Assembly: GCF_003347605.1 (NCBI RefSeq)
Contig: NZ_QDFZ01000003.1
Location: forward strand, 62,001-126,000
Source: Chryseobacterium sp. KLBC 52
Lineage (GTDB): Bacteria > Bacteroidota > Bacteroidia > Flavobacteriales > Weeksellaceae
Direction: 5' to 3'
DNA: 64,000 nucleotides
The notes beneath the pieces were generated by a model. It was not told where the DNA came from. It ran no database searches and was given only the letters and a program-made list of their open reading frames with translations. This document shows positions 51,764-59,967 of this stretch, piece by piece. The position numbers were made by a program, and so were the translations under genes. Every line of letters starts with the position of its first letter. The first letter of the stretch is position 1.

Positions 51764-52306
51764 TTACCTTCTTAATTCATCTCTTACCTCCATCAAAGCA
51801 AATCCTAATAGGTTTTCTCCGTTCCATAATAAAGGGTTTTCAGCTCTGTTATCTGTTTCCAGCATCCCGATTCCCCAGATTCTATCGTAAGGACTTGCCT
51901 CCACTAAAATTTTGTCTCCGGTTGATAAAAGAAAGTCTTTAAATTTCTGATTTTGAGAGAATTTCAAAAGATTTCCCTGAGTTACAATCTGATATTTATG
52001 TTCATCCCAAAGTTTAGGGTCAAAGTTTTTCACTTTCCGTCCCAGAGCTTTTGCCTGATTCGGAGTAGCGGCTTTTAAAATTTCCTTTTCCATTTCAGCA
52101 TCATTAAATAATCTTGCTTTTCCAGCCATCATATAATGTTCTGCTGTTCTATAGGTAATTCCGTTTTCTTCAAAACTTCCCGGAAACCATTGGCTGAAAC
52201 AGGATTTGGTAACGATATCTTTTGCCGTGTGTCCCCAGAAAAAGAGAAATTTTATCCTTTCCTTTTTTTGAAAGCGTTCTGTAATATTTTGTATGGTGTA
52301 TTTCAT
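51764..52306 (-). CDS. NADAR-family protein (YbiA / DUF1768-like)
   Basis: 180-aa NADAR protein. Started at MKYTIQNITERF (52306), since an in-frame TTG at 52327 lies inside the promoter. Family motifs: KFLFFWGHTAKDIVTKSCFSQWFPGSFEENGITYRTAEHYMMAGKARLF, in short FxxG and YxxxEHYMMxxKA; then LGRKVKNFDPKLWDEHKYQIV, and the catalytic region DRIWGIGMLE. NADAR acts on NAD/ADP-ribose derivatives or on riboflavin-pathway intermediates; some members remove ADP-ribose from guanine in DNA or RNA. It is the first gene of the long operon and has two overlapping promoter/operator pairs. Confidence 0.92.
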   Translation of the reverse strand: MKYTIQNITERFQKKERIKFLFFWGHTAKDIVTKSCFSQWFPGSFEENGITYRTAEHYMMAGKARLFNDAEMEKEILKAATPNQAKALGRKVKNFDPKLWDEHKYQIVTQGNLLKFSQNQKFKDFLLSTGDKILVEASPYDRIWGIGMLETDNRAENPLLWNGENLLGFALMEVRDELRR

Positions 52307-52307
52307 G

Positions 52308-52328
52308 ATTGCGTTATTTTGACACAAA
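52308..52328. promoter_or_regulatory. Candidate NrtR operator 2 (NADAR promoter, proximal)
   Basis: ATTGCGT-tattttg-ACACAAA, spaced exactly as the other sites; one base from the NADAR ATG. It overlaps a minus-strand TAAATTTG -7 element at 52325-52332, so binding would block transcription. Confidence 0.6.
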
Positions 52329-52361
52329 TTTAAAACAATATCAGTCTTTGCAGCAAATTTA

Positions 52362-52382
52362 TTTGTGTTAATTTTACGCTAA
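52362..52382. promoter_or_regulatory. Candidate NrtR operator 3 (NADAR promoter, distal)
   Basis: TTTGTGT-taatttt-ACGCTAA, quasi-palindrome of the same length and spacing as the others, directly upstream of the second minus-strand TAAATTTG (52354-52361), where the -33 region should lie. Confidence 0.6.
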
Positions 52383-52501
52383 TAAATATAATTAATTGAT
52401 TTACAGTGATAAAAATTTAATTTTAACAAACACGAATAACACAAATTTTAATCACAAATGACACAAATTTGATGCGTTTAGGCTAAAGCTAATGGAACTT
52501 G

Positions 52502-52550
52502 AGATTCTTCCTTCGTCAGAAATCGAAGATTCGACGTAGTCAATGACAAA
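52502..52550. repeat. Degenerate remnant of the dispersed palindrome
   Basis: AGATTCTTCCTTCGTCAGAA is shared with copy B (8134-8214), followed by a corrupted second arm (AATGACAA). It is non-coding. Confidence 0.5.
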
Positions 52551-52689
52551 GGTCAATAATATGACATTTGATGAAAGCATTCTCTATTAAATAAATTTTT
52601 ATGGATATATATTAGAGCATAATTCTTGTGCGCTAATTATCTGTGAAAATTAGTGCCAAATTATTAGTGAAATTTGTGTTTAGATACAA

Positions 52690-53385
52690 CTATTTAATTT
52701 CAAAATAAAAGCCCTGTTCTTCCAGCTCTTTATATTTTTCTTTATTGAATGTAAAAAGTTTTCCAGGTCTGCCGCTTCCTTCTTTTTTTACGTTGTTGGT
52801 TTCGTTAAGCAATCCGTAGCTCATGATTTTTTTACGAAAGTTTCTTCTGTCAATTTCCTGTCCGACAATTGTTTTATAAAGGTTTTCAAGATCTGAAAAA
52901 GGGAATTCTTCGTTGAGAAGATTGAAGCCAATCGGCTGGTATTGAATTTTTGTGCGAAGTCTTTTTAAGGCAGTCTCGATGATTATTTTATGATCAAAAG
53001 CTACTGAAGGAAGTTTATTGATACTGAACCATTGTGCATCTTCCGCATCTGAATCGGCAAACAATTCATGATAAGAAGGGTTGACAAGCCCTAAATAAGC
53101 CACAGAAACCACTCTGTTTCTCGGATCACGACCCAGATTACCAAAAGTATACAATTGTTCTAAAAAATCGGGTTTTATGCCTGCTTCTTCATAAAGTTCT
53201 CTTTTTACCGCATCATCTACACTTTCATCATCCAGAACAAGACCACCTGGAAGTGCCCAGCCTCCTTTAAAGGGTTCAATATTTCTTTTAATCAGAAGGA
53301 TCTGAAGATCTTTTTTATCAAAATATCCGAAAATAACGGCATCTACAGCCACTTTTATATCCTGTAATTTTTTTGGAGACTCCAT
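52690..53385 (-). CDS. nrtR: NrtR-type regulator: Nudix domain plus winged helix
   Basis: 231-aa regulator, starting MESPKKLQDIKVAVDAVIF at 53385 (the upstream GTG at 53412 overlaps the -7 element). N-terminal Nudix domain (about residues 10-145) with a complete Nudix box GLVLDDE-x7-RELYEEAGI. C-terminal winged-helix domain (about 150-231; FNLLNEEFPFSDLENLYKTI, DRRNFRKKIMSYGLLN). NrtR repressors bind ADP-ribose and control NAD metabolism. The intact box means it may also hydrolyse ADP-ribose. Its own promoter carries a palindrome shared with the operon it precedes. Confidence 0.9.
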   Translation of the reverse strand: MESPKKLQDIKVAVDAVIFGYFDKKDLQILLIKRNIEPFKGGWALPGGLVLDDESVDDAVKRELYEEAGIKPDFLEQLYTFGNLGRDPRNRVVSVAYLGLVNPSYHELFADSDAEDAQWFSINKLPSVAFDHKIIIETALKRLRTKIQYQPIGFNLLNEEFPFSDLENLYKTIVGQEIDRRNFRKKIMSYGLLNETNNVKKEGSGRPGKLFTFNKEKYKELEEQGFYFEIK

Positions 53386-53392
53386 AAATTGA

Positions 53393-53413
53393 TTTGCGTT
53401 ACGAATACACAAA
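53393..53413. promoter_or_regulatory. Candidate NrtR operator 4 (nrtR promoter)
   Basis: TTTGCGT-tacgaat-ACACAAA, a palindrome seven bases before the nrtR ATG, overlapping the TAACTTTG -7 element (53410-53417). It implies autoregulation. Confidence 0.6.
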
Positions 53414-53417
53414 GTTA
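53410..53417 (-). promoter_or_regulatory. nrtR -7 element
   Basis: Minus-strand TAACTTTG (TAnnTTTG); the ATG at 53385 follows 24 bases downstream. Confidence 0.5.
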
Positions 53418-53508
53418 CAATTTATGCCTGTATTAAAAAATAAATTCTGTTATAATAAAAGTTCTTACCTTTAAATTATCTTTCTAACCATCTTAAAACT
53501 AAATTATT

Positions 53509-54150
53509 ATGAAAAATTTATTAACAATTCTTTCTGCAGCTTTTTTATTAATAGCTTGTGAGAAAGGAAAAACGACAGCAGCCACTGGTTCTAAAAAAAC
53601 AGATTCAGCATCTACATCTGAATGGAAACCTGTAGATTCTGCAACCGCCATGAAAGACTGGATGGCGTACTCAACACCGGGAGAAATGCAAAAAATGCTT
53701 GCAAAGTCTGATGGAACCTGGAACGGAGAAACTACCATGTGGATGGAAAACGGGGCAAAACCTATGATGAGTAAATCTGAGGCTACCAATAAAATGATGT
53801 TTGGCGGACGTTATCAGATCACTAATCACAAAGGTGACTTTATGGGAATGCCTTTTGAGGGGATGAGCATCGTAGGATATGACAATTCAAAGAAGAAGTT
53901 CGTCAGTACGTGGATCGACAATATGGGAACCGGAATCATGCATAGCGAAGGCGACTGGAACCCTTCCACAAAATCAGTTGAGTTTAAAGGAAAAATGACA
54001 GATCCTTCAAGACCTGGAAAAGATTGTGATTTCAGAGAAGTATTCACTTTCGTGGATGATAATACTCAAAAACTGGAAATGTATGGCCCGGATTCAAAAA
54101 CCGGAAAGGAATACAAAACAATGGAAATAAAATATACGCGTAAAAAATAA
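53509..54150 (+). CDS. DUF1579 lipoprotein
   Basis: 213-aa lipoprotein: MKNLLTILSAAFLLIAC lipobox, a Ser/Thr/Lys linker, then a DUF1579 beta-barrel-like domain (about 60-210; GTWNGETTMWMENG, FGGRYQITNHKGDFMGMPFEGMSIVGYDNSKKKFVSTWIDN, MHSEGDWNPSTKSVEFKG). Role unknown; homologues are probable surface lipoproteins. It is divergent from nrtR and followed by a terminator. Confidence 0.88.
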   Translation: MKNLLTILSAAFLLIACEKGKTTAATGSKKTDSASTSEWKPVDSATAMKDWMAYSTPGEMQKMLAKSDGTWNGETTMWMENGAKPMMSKSEATNKMMFGGRYQITNHKGDFMGMPFEGMSIVGYDNSKKKFVSTWIDNMGTGIMHSEGDWNPSTKSVEFKGKMTDPSRPGKDCDFREVFTFVDDNTQKLEMYGPDSKTGKEYKTMEIKYTRKK

Positions 54151-54156
54151 ATGAAT

Positions 54157-54185
54157 AAAAAAGCGCTTCTGATGGAGCGCTTTTT
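54157..54185. terminator. Rho-independent terminator
   Basis: AAAAAGCGCT / AGCGCTTTTT, perfect stem, flanked by A and T runs, between the convergent DUF1579 and dinD genes. Confidence 0.85.
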
Positions 54186-54195
54186 ATTTGATAAA

Positions 54196-55038
54196 TTATT
54201 TCTTAAAAGGTTTTTTAGTTTGTTTTAAAACTTTCTTTTCATCACTATCTAATTTTCTTTGCAACTTTTTCACATCCTCTGCCGGAGGTAAATCTTCAGG
54301 GACTATTCCTCTGTTGGTCAGCATATTTCTAACAGCAACATTATTATCTATATGTTCTTCTTCAATATTTAGTTGCCCTTTTAAGTTTTTATTTTGAACA
54401 TTCAAACCTGTCATTTCAGCTGCCAGATCTTTAGCTTTAATACTAATTGTAGGTAAAAAATCTGCGACTGGTCTGCTTTCAGGAACTCTCATTTTTTTCT
54501 TTAACATTTGCGTATTTAAACGAAAAAGCGCTTGATCTCCTTTACTTCTTATCACAGCAAATCCCTGGCTATCAACGCCTCTTTCATATAAAATCCCTGA
54601 AAGTTGTTTTTCAGTCTGACTTAATTTTTCGCGAGCTTTTATCCTTTCATATTCTAATAATCTCTGTTCTACCAATTCAGCTCTCCTAGTTTGAACCGCA
54701 AAATAGTTCTGTGCAAAAGATATTTCCTGCTTTCTACTATCACCATTTTGCGCGATTAAGTAACAACCATATCTTGTCAGTAAAATATCATCTATTTCTT
54801 TCTCTGCTCCTTTAGGCATTTGTATCGTTTTCCTGATATCAGGAAAATGATACTCAATTAACTCTCCAACGTTTTTACAAGCATCTTTTGCTTTTATAAT
54901 TACTTTTTCAAAGTTTTCCCATTTACTATATCCCAATAATATTTGTAAATCTCTTGCACTCCAGCATTCTATCCCCTCTAGTTCAGAGGCTGCTTCTTCA
55001 AATTTATAGAATAAATCTTTTATTTCTTCTGATTTCAT
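54196..55038 (-). CDS. dinD: DNA-damage-inducible protein D
   Basis: 280-aa DinD homologue. BRO-N/DinD-like N-terminal domain: FEEAASELEGIECWSARDLQILLGYSKWENF (about 12-42), TRYGCYLIAQNGDSRKQEISFAQNYFAVQTRRAE (about 90-123). A coiled coil follows (EQRLLEYERIKAREKLSQTEKQL), and a Lys-rich C-terminus ends in KKPFKK. In E. coli DinD is SOS-induced and inhibits RecA filament pairing. I did not identify a LexA box upstream. Confidence 0.9.
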   Translation of the reverse strand: MKSEEIKDLFYKFEEAASELEGIECWSARDLQILLGYSKWENFEKVIIKAKDACKNVGELIEYHFPDIRKTIQMPKGAEKEIDDILLTRYGCYLIAQNGDSRKQEISFAQNYFAVQTRRAELVEQRLLEYERIKAREKLSQTEKQLSGILYERGVDSQGFAVIRSKGDQALFRLNTQMLKKKMRVPESRPVADFLPTISIKAKDLAAEMTGLNVQNKNLKGQLNIEEEHIDNNVAVRNMLTNRGIVPEDLPPAEDVKKLQRKLDSDEKKVLKQTKKPFKK

Positions 55039-55068
55039 TTAATAATGTGTTTTTATAAATGTACAAAA

Positions 55069-55094
55069 AAAACCGCTTCGTTGGAAGCGGTTTT
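55069..55094. terminator. Rho-independent terminator
   Basis: AACCGCTTC / GAAGCGGTT plus T-run; after lepA on the minus strand. Confidence 0.8.
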
Positions 55095-55115
55095 TACTTT
55101 ATAATAGATTAATAA

Positions 55116-56912
55116 TTAATCATTTAACTTTAGTACAGCCATGAACGCTGATTGTGGTACTTCTACTCTACCAATCTGCTTCATTTTCTTTTTACCTTCT
55201 TTCTGCTTTTCCAATAGTTTACGCTTTCTGGAAATATCTCCTCCGTAACATTTTGCGGTAACGTCTTTTCTCAAGGCTTTAATAGTTTCTCTTGCGATTA
55301 CTTTCGTCCCTAATGCAGCCTGAACAGCAATATCAAACTGTTGTCTAGGGATCAGTTCACGAAGCTTTTCACACATTCTTTTACCGATGTAATAAGCATT
55401 AGAATCGTGAATCAATGAAGATAAAGCATCTACCATATCACCATTGATCAGGATATCCATTTTTACAAGCTTGGAAGCTCTGAATCCGATGGGGTGATAA
55501 TCGAATGAAGCATATCCTTTAGAGATAGATTTTAACCTGTCATAGAAGTCGAATACAACCTCAGCAAGAGGCATATTGAAAATTAACTCTACTCTTTCTG
55601 ATGTCAGATAACTCTGGTTAACGATTTCTCCTCTCTTTTCGATACATAAAGTCATTACTGCTCCAACGAAGTCAGATTTTGTAATGATAGAAGCCTTGAT
55701 GAAAGGTTCCTCTACTCTGTCCATCGTTGAAGGATCCATCATTTCAGACGGGTTGTTGATCAGAATCGGAACTTCAGGTTCTTTTTTAGTATATCCAAAA
55801 TAAGAAACGTTCGGTACCGTGGTAATTACGTTCATATTAAACTCTCTGTCAAGACGTTCCTGAACAATTTCCATGTGTAGCATTCCTAAGAATCCGCAAC
55901 GGAAACCAAATCCAAGAGCTGCAGAACTTTCCGGCTCGAAAACCAAAGAAGCATCATTCAGTCTTAATTTTTCAAGAGAGAATCTTAATTCTTCAAAATC
56001 CTCAGAATCAATTGGATAGATTCCGGCAAATACCATTGGTTTTACTTCCTCAAATCCATCAATCGGAGCATCCGCGGGTTTTTCAAATGAAGTGATGGTA
56101 TCTCCTACTTTTACCTCACGGGCATCTTTAATACCCGATACAAGATATCCTACATCTCCGCAATGAATTGTTTTCTTTGGAACCTGCTTCAGTTTTAAGG
56201 TACCCACCTCGTCAGCTCCATATTCTTTTCCTGTAGCAAAGAATTTGATCTTTTCATTTTTAGTAATGCTTCCGTTCACTACTTTAAAATAAGCTTCAAT
56301 ACCTCTGAACGGGTTGTATACAGAGTCAAAGATCAAAGCTTGTAGTGGTCCGTCAGGATCTCCTACCGGCGCAGGAATTCTTTCAACAATCTGTTCTAAA
56401 AGATTATGAACTCCTTCCCCAGTTTTACCAGAAACTCTTAATACATCTTCATATTCGCATCCGATAAGGTTCATGATCTCATCGGTTACTTCTTCAGGAT
56501 TTGCAGACGGAAGGTCAATTTTATTCAGAATCGGAATGATCGTTAAATCATTTTCCAATGCAAGATACAGGTTACTAATGGTTTGAGCCTGAATACTCTG
56601 TGCGGCATCTACAATAAGAAGTGCTCCTTCACAGGCGGCAATAGAACGGGATACTTCATAAGAGAAGTCAACGTGTCCCGGGGTATCAATAAGGTTTAAA
56701 ATATATTTTTCTCCTTTATACTCATAATCCATCTGGATCGCGTGTGACTTGATTGTAATCCCACGTTCTTTCTCCAAATCCATATCATCCAGCGTCTGAG
56801 ACTGTAATTCTCTTTGGGTAACGGTATTCGTGTACTCCAATAGACGGTCTGCCAGGGTACTTTTACCATGGTCGATATGAGCGATTATGCAAAAATTTCG
56901 TATGTTTTTCAT
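55116..56912 (-). CDS. lepA: Elongation factor 4
   Basis: 598-aa translational GTPase that back-translocates or remodels stalled ribosomes. GTP-binding motifs: [16 protein letters not shown] (about 9-24), [26 protein letters not shown]. LepA-specific C-terminal domain (about 480-598; [35 protein letters not shown] ... [20 protein letters not shown], in short RKRKLL and [14 protein letters not shown]). Full length. Minus-strand TATCTTTG at 56932-56939 is the likely promoter element. Confidence 0.97.
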   Translation of the reverse strand: MKNIRNFCIIAHIDHGKSTLADRLLEYTNTVTQRELQSQTLDDMDLEKERGITIKSHAIQMDYEYKGEKYILNLIDTPGHVDFSYEVSRSIAACEGALLIVDAAQSIQAQTISNLYLALENDLTIIPILNKIDLPSANPEEVTDEIMNLIGCEYEDVLRVSGKTGEGVHNLLEQIVERIPAPVGDPDGPLQALIFDSVYNPFRGIEAYFKVVNGSITKNEKIKFFATGKEYGADEVGTLKLKQVPKKTIHCGDVGYLVSGIKDAREVKVGDTITSFEKPADAPIDGFEEVKPMVFAGIYPIDSEDFEELRFSLEKLRLNDASLVFEPESSAALGFGFRCGFLGMLHMEIVQERLDREFNMNVITTVPNVSYFGYTKKEPEVPILINNPSEMMDPSTMDRVEEPFIKASIITKSDFVGAVMTLCIEKRGEIVNQSYLTSERVELIFNMPLAEVVFDFYDRLKSISKGYASFDYHPIGFRASKLVKMDILINGDMVDALSSLIHDSNAYYIGKRMCEKLRELIPRQQFDIAVQAALGTKVIARETIKALRKDVTAKCYGGDISRKRKLLEKQKEGKKKMKQIGRVEVPQSAFMAVLKLND

Positions 56913-56931
56913 TTAAGAATCTTGTAGTTTG

Positions 56932-56939
56932 CAAAGATA
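56932..56939 (-). promoter_or_regulatory. Putative lepA -7 element
   Basis: Minus-strand TATCTTTG (TAnnTTTG), 19 bases before the lepA start codon. Confidence 0.5.
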
Positions 56940-57036
56940 AGAAAATGCAGGAGAATTTTTCATTCTTAATTCTTTCTTTTAACTGAAACACAGATAACAA
57001 TAAGAAGAGAGGTAAAATTTTCCTTCTTTTCAAATA

Positions 57037-58056
57037 TTATTTTGTTTTGCCAAAGTCTTCCGGTAACACATAATTTCCGGTAAAAGGATCAAGATAAACT
57101 TTAGGTCCTACCGTATTCTTTCTTTTGCCTGATAAACTGACATCTATCACCGCACCAATAACACCACCAATGAGACCACCTGCAGCTGCACCAATTGTCA
57201 CCCCGGTTGTTGCCGTTTCAGGAAATAATTCTGCTCTTGTTACCTCTATAAAAACGCCATTATCATCTTTGAAAATCTCAGTGTATCCCACAGGAATATT
57301 TTTGTAAGCAATTCCCTTATAAACAAAAGCATAAAAATGTCTTATTGCCGTTTTTTCCTCTCCTTTTACAGCCTTTGTAACAATTCCTTTATCATTAGCC
57401 TGCAAGGTAAATCCGGGTTCAGGATTGTGAGTAAAAAAGCTGTAATAGTCTTTGTAAACCCCTTCTTTCAGTTCATTTGCTTTTAGAATACTCAGTTTTT
57501 CTTTTAATACAGAGGTATAGTCAGGAAAATCATTTTCTGAAATACTGAGTTCCCAAGGGGTTGCTTTATAGGAATCTTTAAAAAGATCCGTAAGAATTAA
57601 AGTCACTTTCCTTGCCAGACTTTGGGCCAGATAAGGTGTGGTACGTGATGAAACGGTTGCCACAGTGTCTATTCTATCCATAAAATGATATCCGTCTTCT
57701 TTCTTAATAAATGTACTTGCCTTTAATTCAAGCTTTCCTATAGAATACTTTTCCTTTTTATCTTCTGAAATACTTAAATTTTCAAGCAAAAAAAACATAT
57801 CATTATTTCCTCGGGTCGGATTGTACTTATAAAACCAATCCTGTATGTCTTTGCCGGCATTATTTTCGAAAACAACTTTCACCTCGTCCTTATGATACAT
57901 AACCATTCCGATTTCCTGATGGGCCCTTTGATCTATCACCGTAAAACTTTTGATAGAGTTTTTGCTGTCTTTAATAGATTTTGAAAGATCAATGGTTTCT
58001 ATTTTCTGACCCCATAATACGATCGAAAACAATAAAAAGAAAAGTATTTTTTTCAT
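57037..58056 (-). CDS. Hypothetical exported protein with glycine-zipper segment
   Basis: 339 aa, with signal peptide MKKILFFLLFSIVLWG-Q. The central part (about 30-270) is a mixed alpha/beta region without a recognised family. Near 287-305 a glycine zipper, GAAAGGLIGGVIGAVID, predicts a membrane-packing helix. A basic stretch SGKRKN and a short C-terminus follow. It stands alone. I do not recognise the family. Confidence 0.6.
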   Translation of the reverse strand: MKKILFFLLFSIVLWGQKIETIDLSKSIKDSKNSIKSFTVIDQRAHQEIGMVMYHKDEVKVVFENNAGKDIQDWFYKYNPTRGNNDMFFLLENLSISEDKKEKYSIGKLELKASTFIKKEDGYHFMDRIDTVATVSSRTTPYLAQSLARKVTLILTDLFKDSYKATPWELSISENDFPDYTSVLKEKLSILKANELKEGVYKDYYSFFTHNPEPGFTLQANDKGIVTKAVKGEEKTAIRHFYAFVYKGIAYKNIPVGYTEIFKDDNGVFIEVTRAELFPETATTGVTIGAAAGGLIGGVIGAVIDVSLSGKRKNTVGPKVYLDPFTGNYVLPEDFGKTK

Positions 58057-58101
58057 AGATAAACTTTGTGGTAAAAATAATTTTTTTTGTGGTTAAATTA
58101 A

Positions 58102-58134
58102 ACGGCTCTCACAGAAAAGATCTGTAAGAGCCGT
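58102..58134. terminator. Probable terminator
   Basis: ACGGCTCT / AGAGCCGT with inner ACAG/CTGT pairing. It lies 22 bases after the 58157 gene stop on the minus strand; T-rich flank. Confidence 0.65.
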
Positions 58135-58156
58135 CCAACATTAAAAAAATAAACTA

Positions 58157-58669
58157 TTATGGGTTCTGTTTAGTTCCGGAAGCATTGTTATTATTTCCGT
58201 GAGGCTTTCTTTCATCCATTTTATCCTTCATCATCTTTTCGGATTGAAACAGTTTCAGAACTTTTTGGCAGGGAATTACCTGCTGCATTTTATCTGCATA
58301 TTTTTTTCTGTTATCCAATAGCTTCTGCCCTACTTCAAAACTTTGCTGCAACTTAGCTTTCGCTTCGTCATCTGATAAAGTTTCGGGATCAAAGTTGGAA
58401 TTAAACTGACTTTTTATCTGCTTCTGGCTATCCAGATATTCGTTATACAATTGTGTAAATTCGGCTTTATCATCTGGATCGACATTCAGATTATCCATGA
58501 TCATATTGTTCCTGAATTTCTTCAGGAGTTCTTTTCTCTCTTCGGGAGAAAGATTATTGATGACTTCTTTCCTTTGTTTAGGATCCATCTTTTTCCAATC
58601 ATAATCTGTTCTTTGGGCATTTAATCCAAAGCCATAAATAATCAAAAACGTCAATAATATCTTTTTCAT
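58157..58669 (-). CDS. Hypothetical periplasmic helical protein in the ECF sigma operon
   Basis: 170 aa: signal peptide MKKILLTFLIIYGFGLNA-Q and a helical, charged body with repeated LSPEERKELLKKFRNN-type helices (DPKQRKEVINNLSPEER, LSDDEAKAKLQQSFEVGQ). This resembles the CpxP/Spy-type periplasmic helical sensors but lacks a clear LTxxQ motif. Third gene of the sigma/anti-sigma operon, 6 bases after the anti-sigma stop. A sensor role for envelope stress is inferred. Confidence 0.65.
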   Translation of the reverse strand: MKKILLTFLIIYGFGLNAQRTDYDWKKMDPKQRKEVINNLSPEERKELLKKFRNNMIMDNLNVDPDDKAEFTQLYNEYLDSQKQIKSQFNSNFDPETLSDDEAKAKLQQSFEVGQKLLDNRKKYADKMQQVIPCQKVLKLFQSEKMMKDKMDERKPHGNNNNASGTKQNP

Positions 58670-58675
58670 TTTCTT

Positions 58676-59218
58676 TTAATTATAAATATCCAAATAAACG
58701 TCCTGAGTCGAATTACTTGCTAACTCTGCAATTTCAGAATTAGAAAACGAGTCCAGATATTCATTCATTCGTGTTTCTTCTTTTTTCTTTACAGTTTTCA
58801 CCGGTTTAGGGCTCTCTGTTGTTTTTTTAGTTTCGCTTACACTTTTGGAAGTGTAAACATTGTTATTTTTTTGATTTTCAACTGTTTGATTATTATTTTC
58901 AACAGAAGTTAAATCAGATTTTAAAGTTTCATAAGCCAGCTCGCTTTCTGTTTTGGGCTCTCCGTTATTGGCAACATAGGTTGTTTTAGAGTTCAGGATT
59001 TGTTCCGTGGAATCGTTGTCTGAATTAAAAACATAAGTTGCTCCAAAAATCAAAGCCAGTGATGCCGCTGCTGCATACATCCAGTTCAGCTTAAAGACAG
59101 GTGCTTTTTTACTTGTCTTTATATCATTCATAACGCTCTCCTGAATATTTTCAAACATATTATCAGGAACTGTGTAAATGTTTTTACGCTCTAATTTTTC
59201 TATGTCGAACTCTTTCAT
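58676..59218 (-). CDS. Probable anti-sigma factor (single-pass membrane protein)
   Basis: 180 aa; N-terminal cytoplasmic region (about 1-45; EFDIEKLERKNIYTVPDNMF), one membrane segment (about 47-66; WMYAAAASLALIFGATYVF) and a long Ser/Thr/Asn/Lys-rich periplasmic part. Placement directly after an ECF sigma gene (16-base gap) and the topology fit an anti-sigma factor. No ZAS (HxxxCxxC) motif is present. Confidence 0.75.
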   Translation of the reverse strand: MKEFDIEKLERKNIYTVPDNMFENIQESVMNDIKTSKKAPVFKLNWMYAAAASLALIFGATYVFNSDNDSTEQILNSKTTYVANNGEPKTESELAYETLKSDLTSVENNNQTVENQKNNNVYTSKSVSETKKTTESPKPVKTVKKKEETRMNEYLDSFSNSEIAELASNSTQDVYLDIYN

Positions 59219-59234
59219 CTTTGTTGGTCAAAAA

Positions 59235-59786
59235 TTATTTTTCGTAATTTTCTTTAATATAATCTTCTATTTTCTGTTTGGCATAATGATAATTCGTTTT
59301 CAACGTCCCTACCGACATATCTACAATTTTTGATATTTCTTCGTAAGGTAAATCATCATAATACCGCATCATAAATACCAGTTTCTGCTTTTCGGGCAGG
59401 CTCTGTATAGCGTTCTGCAGTAAAATCTGTATTTCTTCAGCATCACCTTCTGTATTATCTGCAACAAGATTCTGCATATGATACTCGGGATCCTCATCCG
59501 TCTTCTGCATTTTTTTCATTTTGTTAACCTGCTGTAGCGCTTCGTTGGTAGCGATTCTGTACAACCAGGTATACAACTGGCTATCATTTTTAAACTGATG
59601 AAAATTCTGATATGCTTTAATAAAAGTTTCCTGCAAAGTATCCTGTGCAAGATCTCCGTCCACAATAATTCTTCTTATGTGCCAGTACAATCTGCTTTGA
59701 TAGGCGTCCATCAAGGCACGAACCCCTTTATCCTGGGTCCGTGGATTCTGCATCAACGAAATAATTTCCGCGTCCTTAATCTTCAT
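59235..59786 (-). CDS. ECF-family RNA polymerase sigma factor
   Basis: 183-aa sigma-70 ECF protein. Region 2 about 20-85 (LYWHIRRIIVDGDLAQDTLQETFIKAYQNF, YTWLYRIATNEALQQVNK) and region 4 about 120-180 (IQSLPEKQKLVFMMRYYDDLPYEEISKIVDMSVGTLKTNYHYAK). It redirects RNA polymerase to envelope-stress promoters under control of the downstream anti-sigma gene. Region 1.1 and 3 are absent, as in ECF sigmas. Confidence 0.93.
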   Translation of the reverse strand: MKIKDAEIISLMQNPRTQDKGVRALMDAYQSRLYWHIRRIIVDGDLAQDTLQETFIKAYQNFHQFKNDSQLYTWLYRIATNEALQQVNKMKKMQKTDEDPEYHMQNLVADNTEGDAEEIQILLQNAIQSLPEKQKLVFMMRYYDDLPYEEISKIVDMSVGTLKTNYHYAKQKIEDYIKENYEK

Positions 59787-59955
59787 AAGATGCCTTCATT
59801 GTTTTGGATTACAAAAATAGCTGAAAGTTAAATTAAAAATTCAATTTTCAATGTAAATATTAAAAATAATATGAGACACTTACGCAATAAACGTGCCTCT
59901 ATTGAAGTATAGGATTTCTGAAACCATCTTCCTTTCCCGGCTCAGCTTAAAATCT

Positions 59956-59963
59956 TATATTTG
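59956..59963 (+). promoter_or_regulatory. -7 element immediately before DUF2520 start
   Basis: TATATTTG (TAnnTTTG) ends four bases before the ATG at 59968, implying that transcription starts at or very near the start codon (a leaderless or near-leaderless mRNA). No clear -33 TTTG is seen. Confidence 0.5.
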
Positions 59964-59967
59964 TTAT

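Larger units (their letters stand above)
52307..52689. other. 383-base region between NADAR and the NrtR gene
   Basis: Two TAnnTTTG elements (TAAATTTG at 52325-52332 and 52354-52361, minus strand), two palindromic operator candidates, a degenerate remnant of the dispersed palindrome (52502-52550) and AT-rich sequence with the words CACAAATGACACAAAT and TTTGTGTTTAGATACAA near its ends. No coding frame was seen. Confidence 0.65.

Noticed and set aside
53386..53412. GTG start for nrtR at 53412
   Set aside because: It would overlap the -7 element TAACTTTG (53410-53417) and add nine residues not typical of the family.
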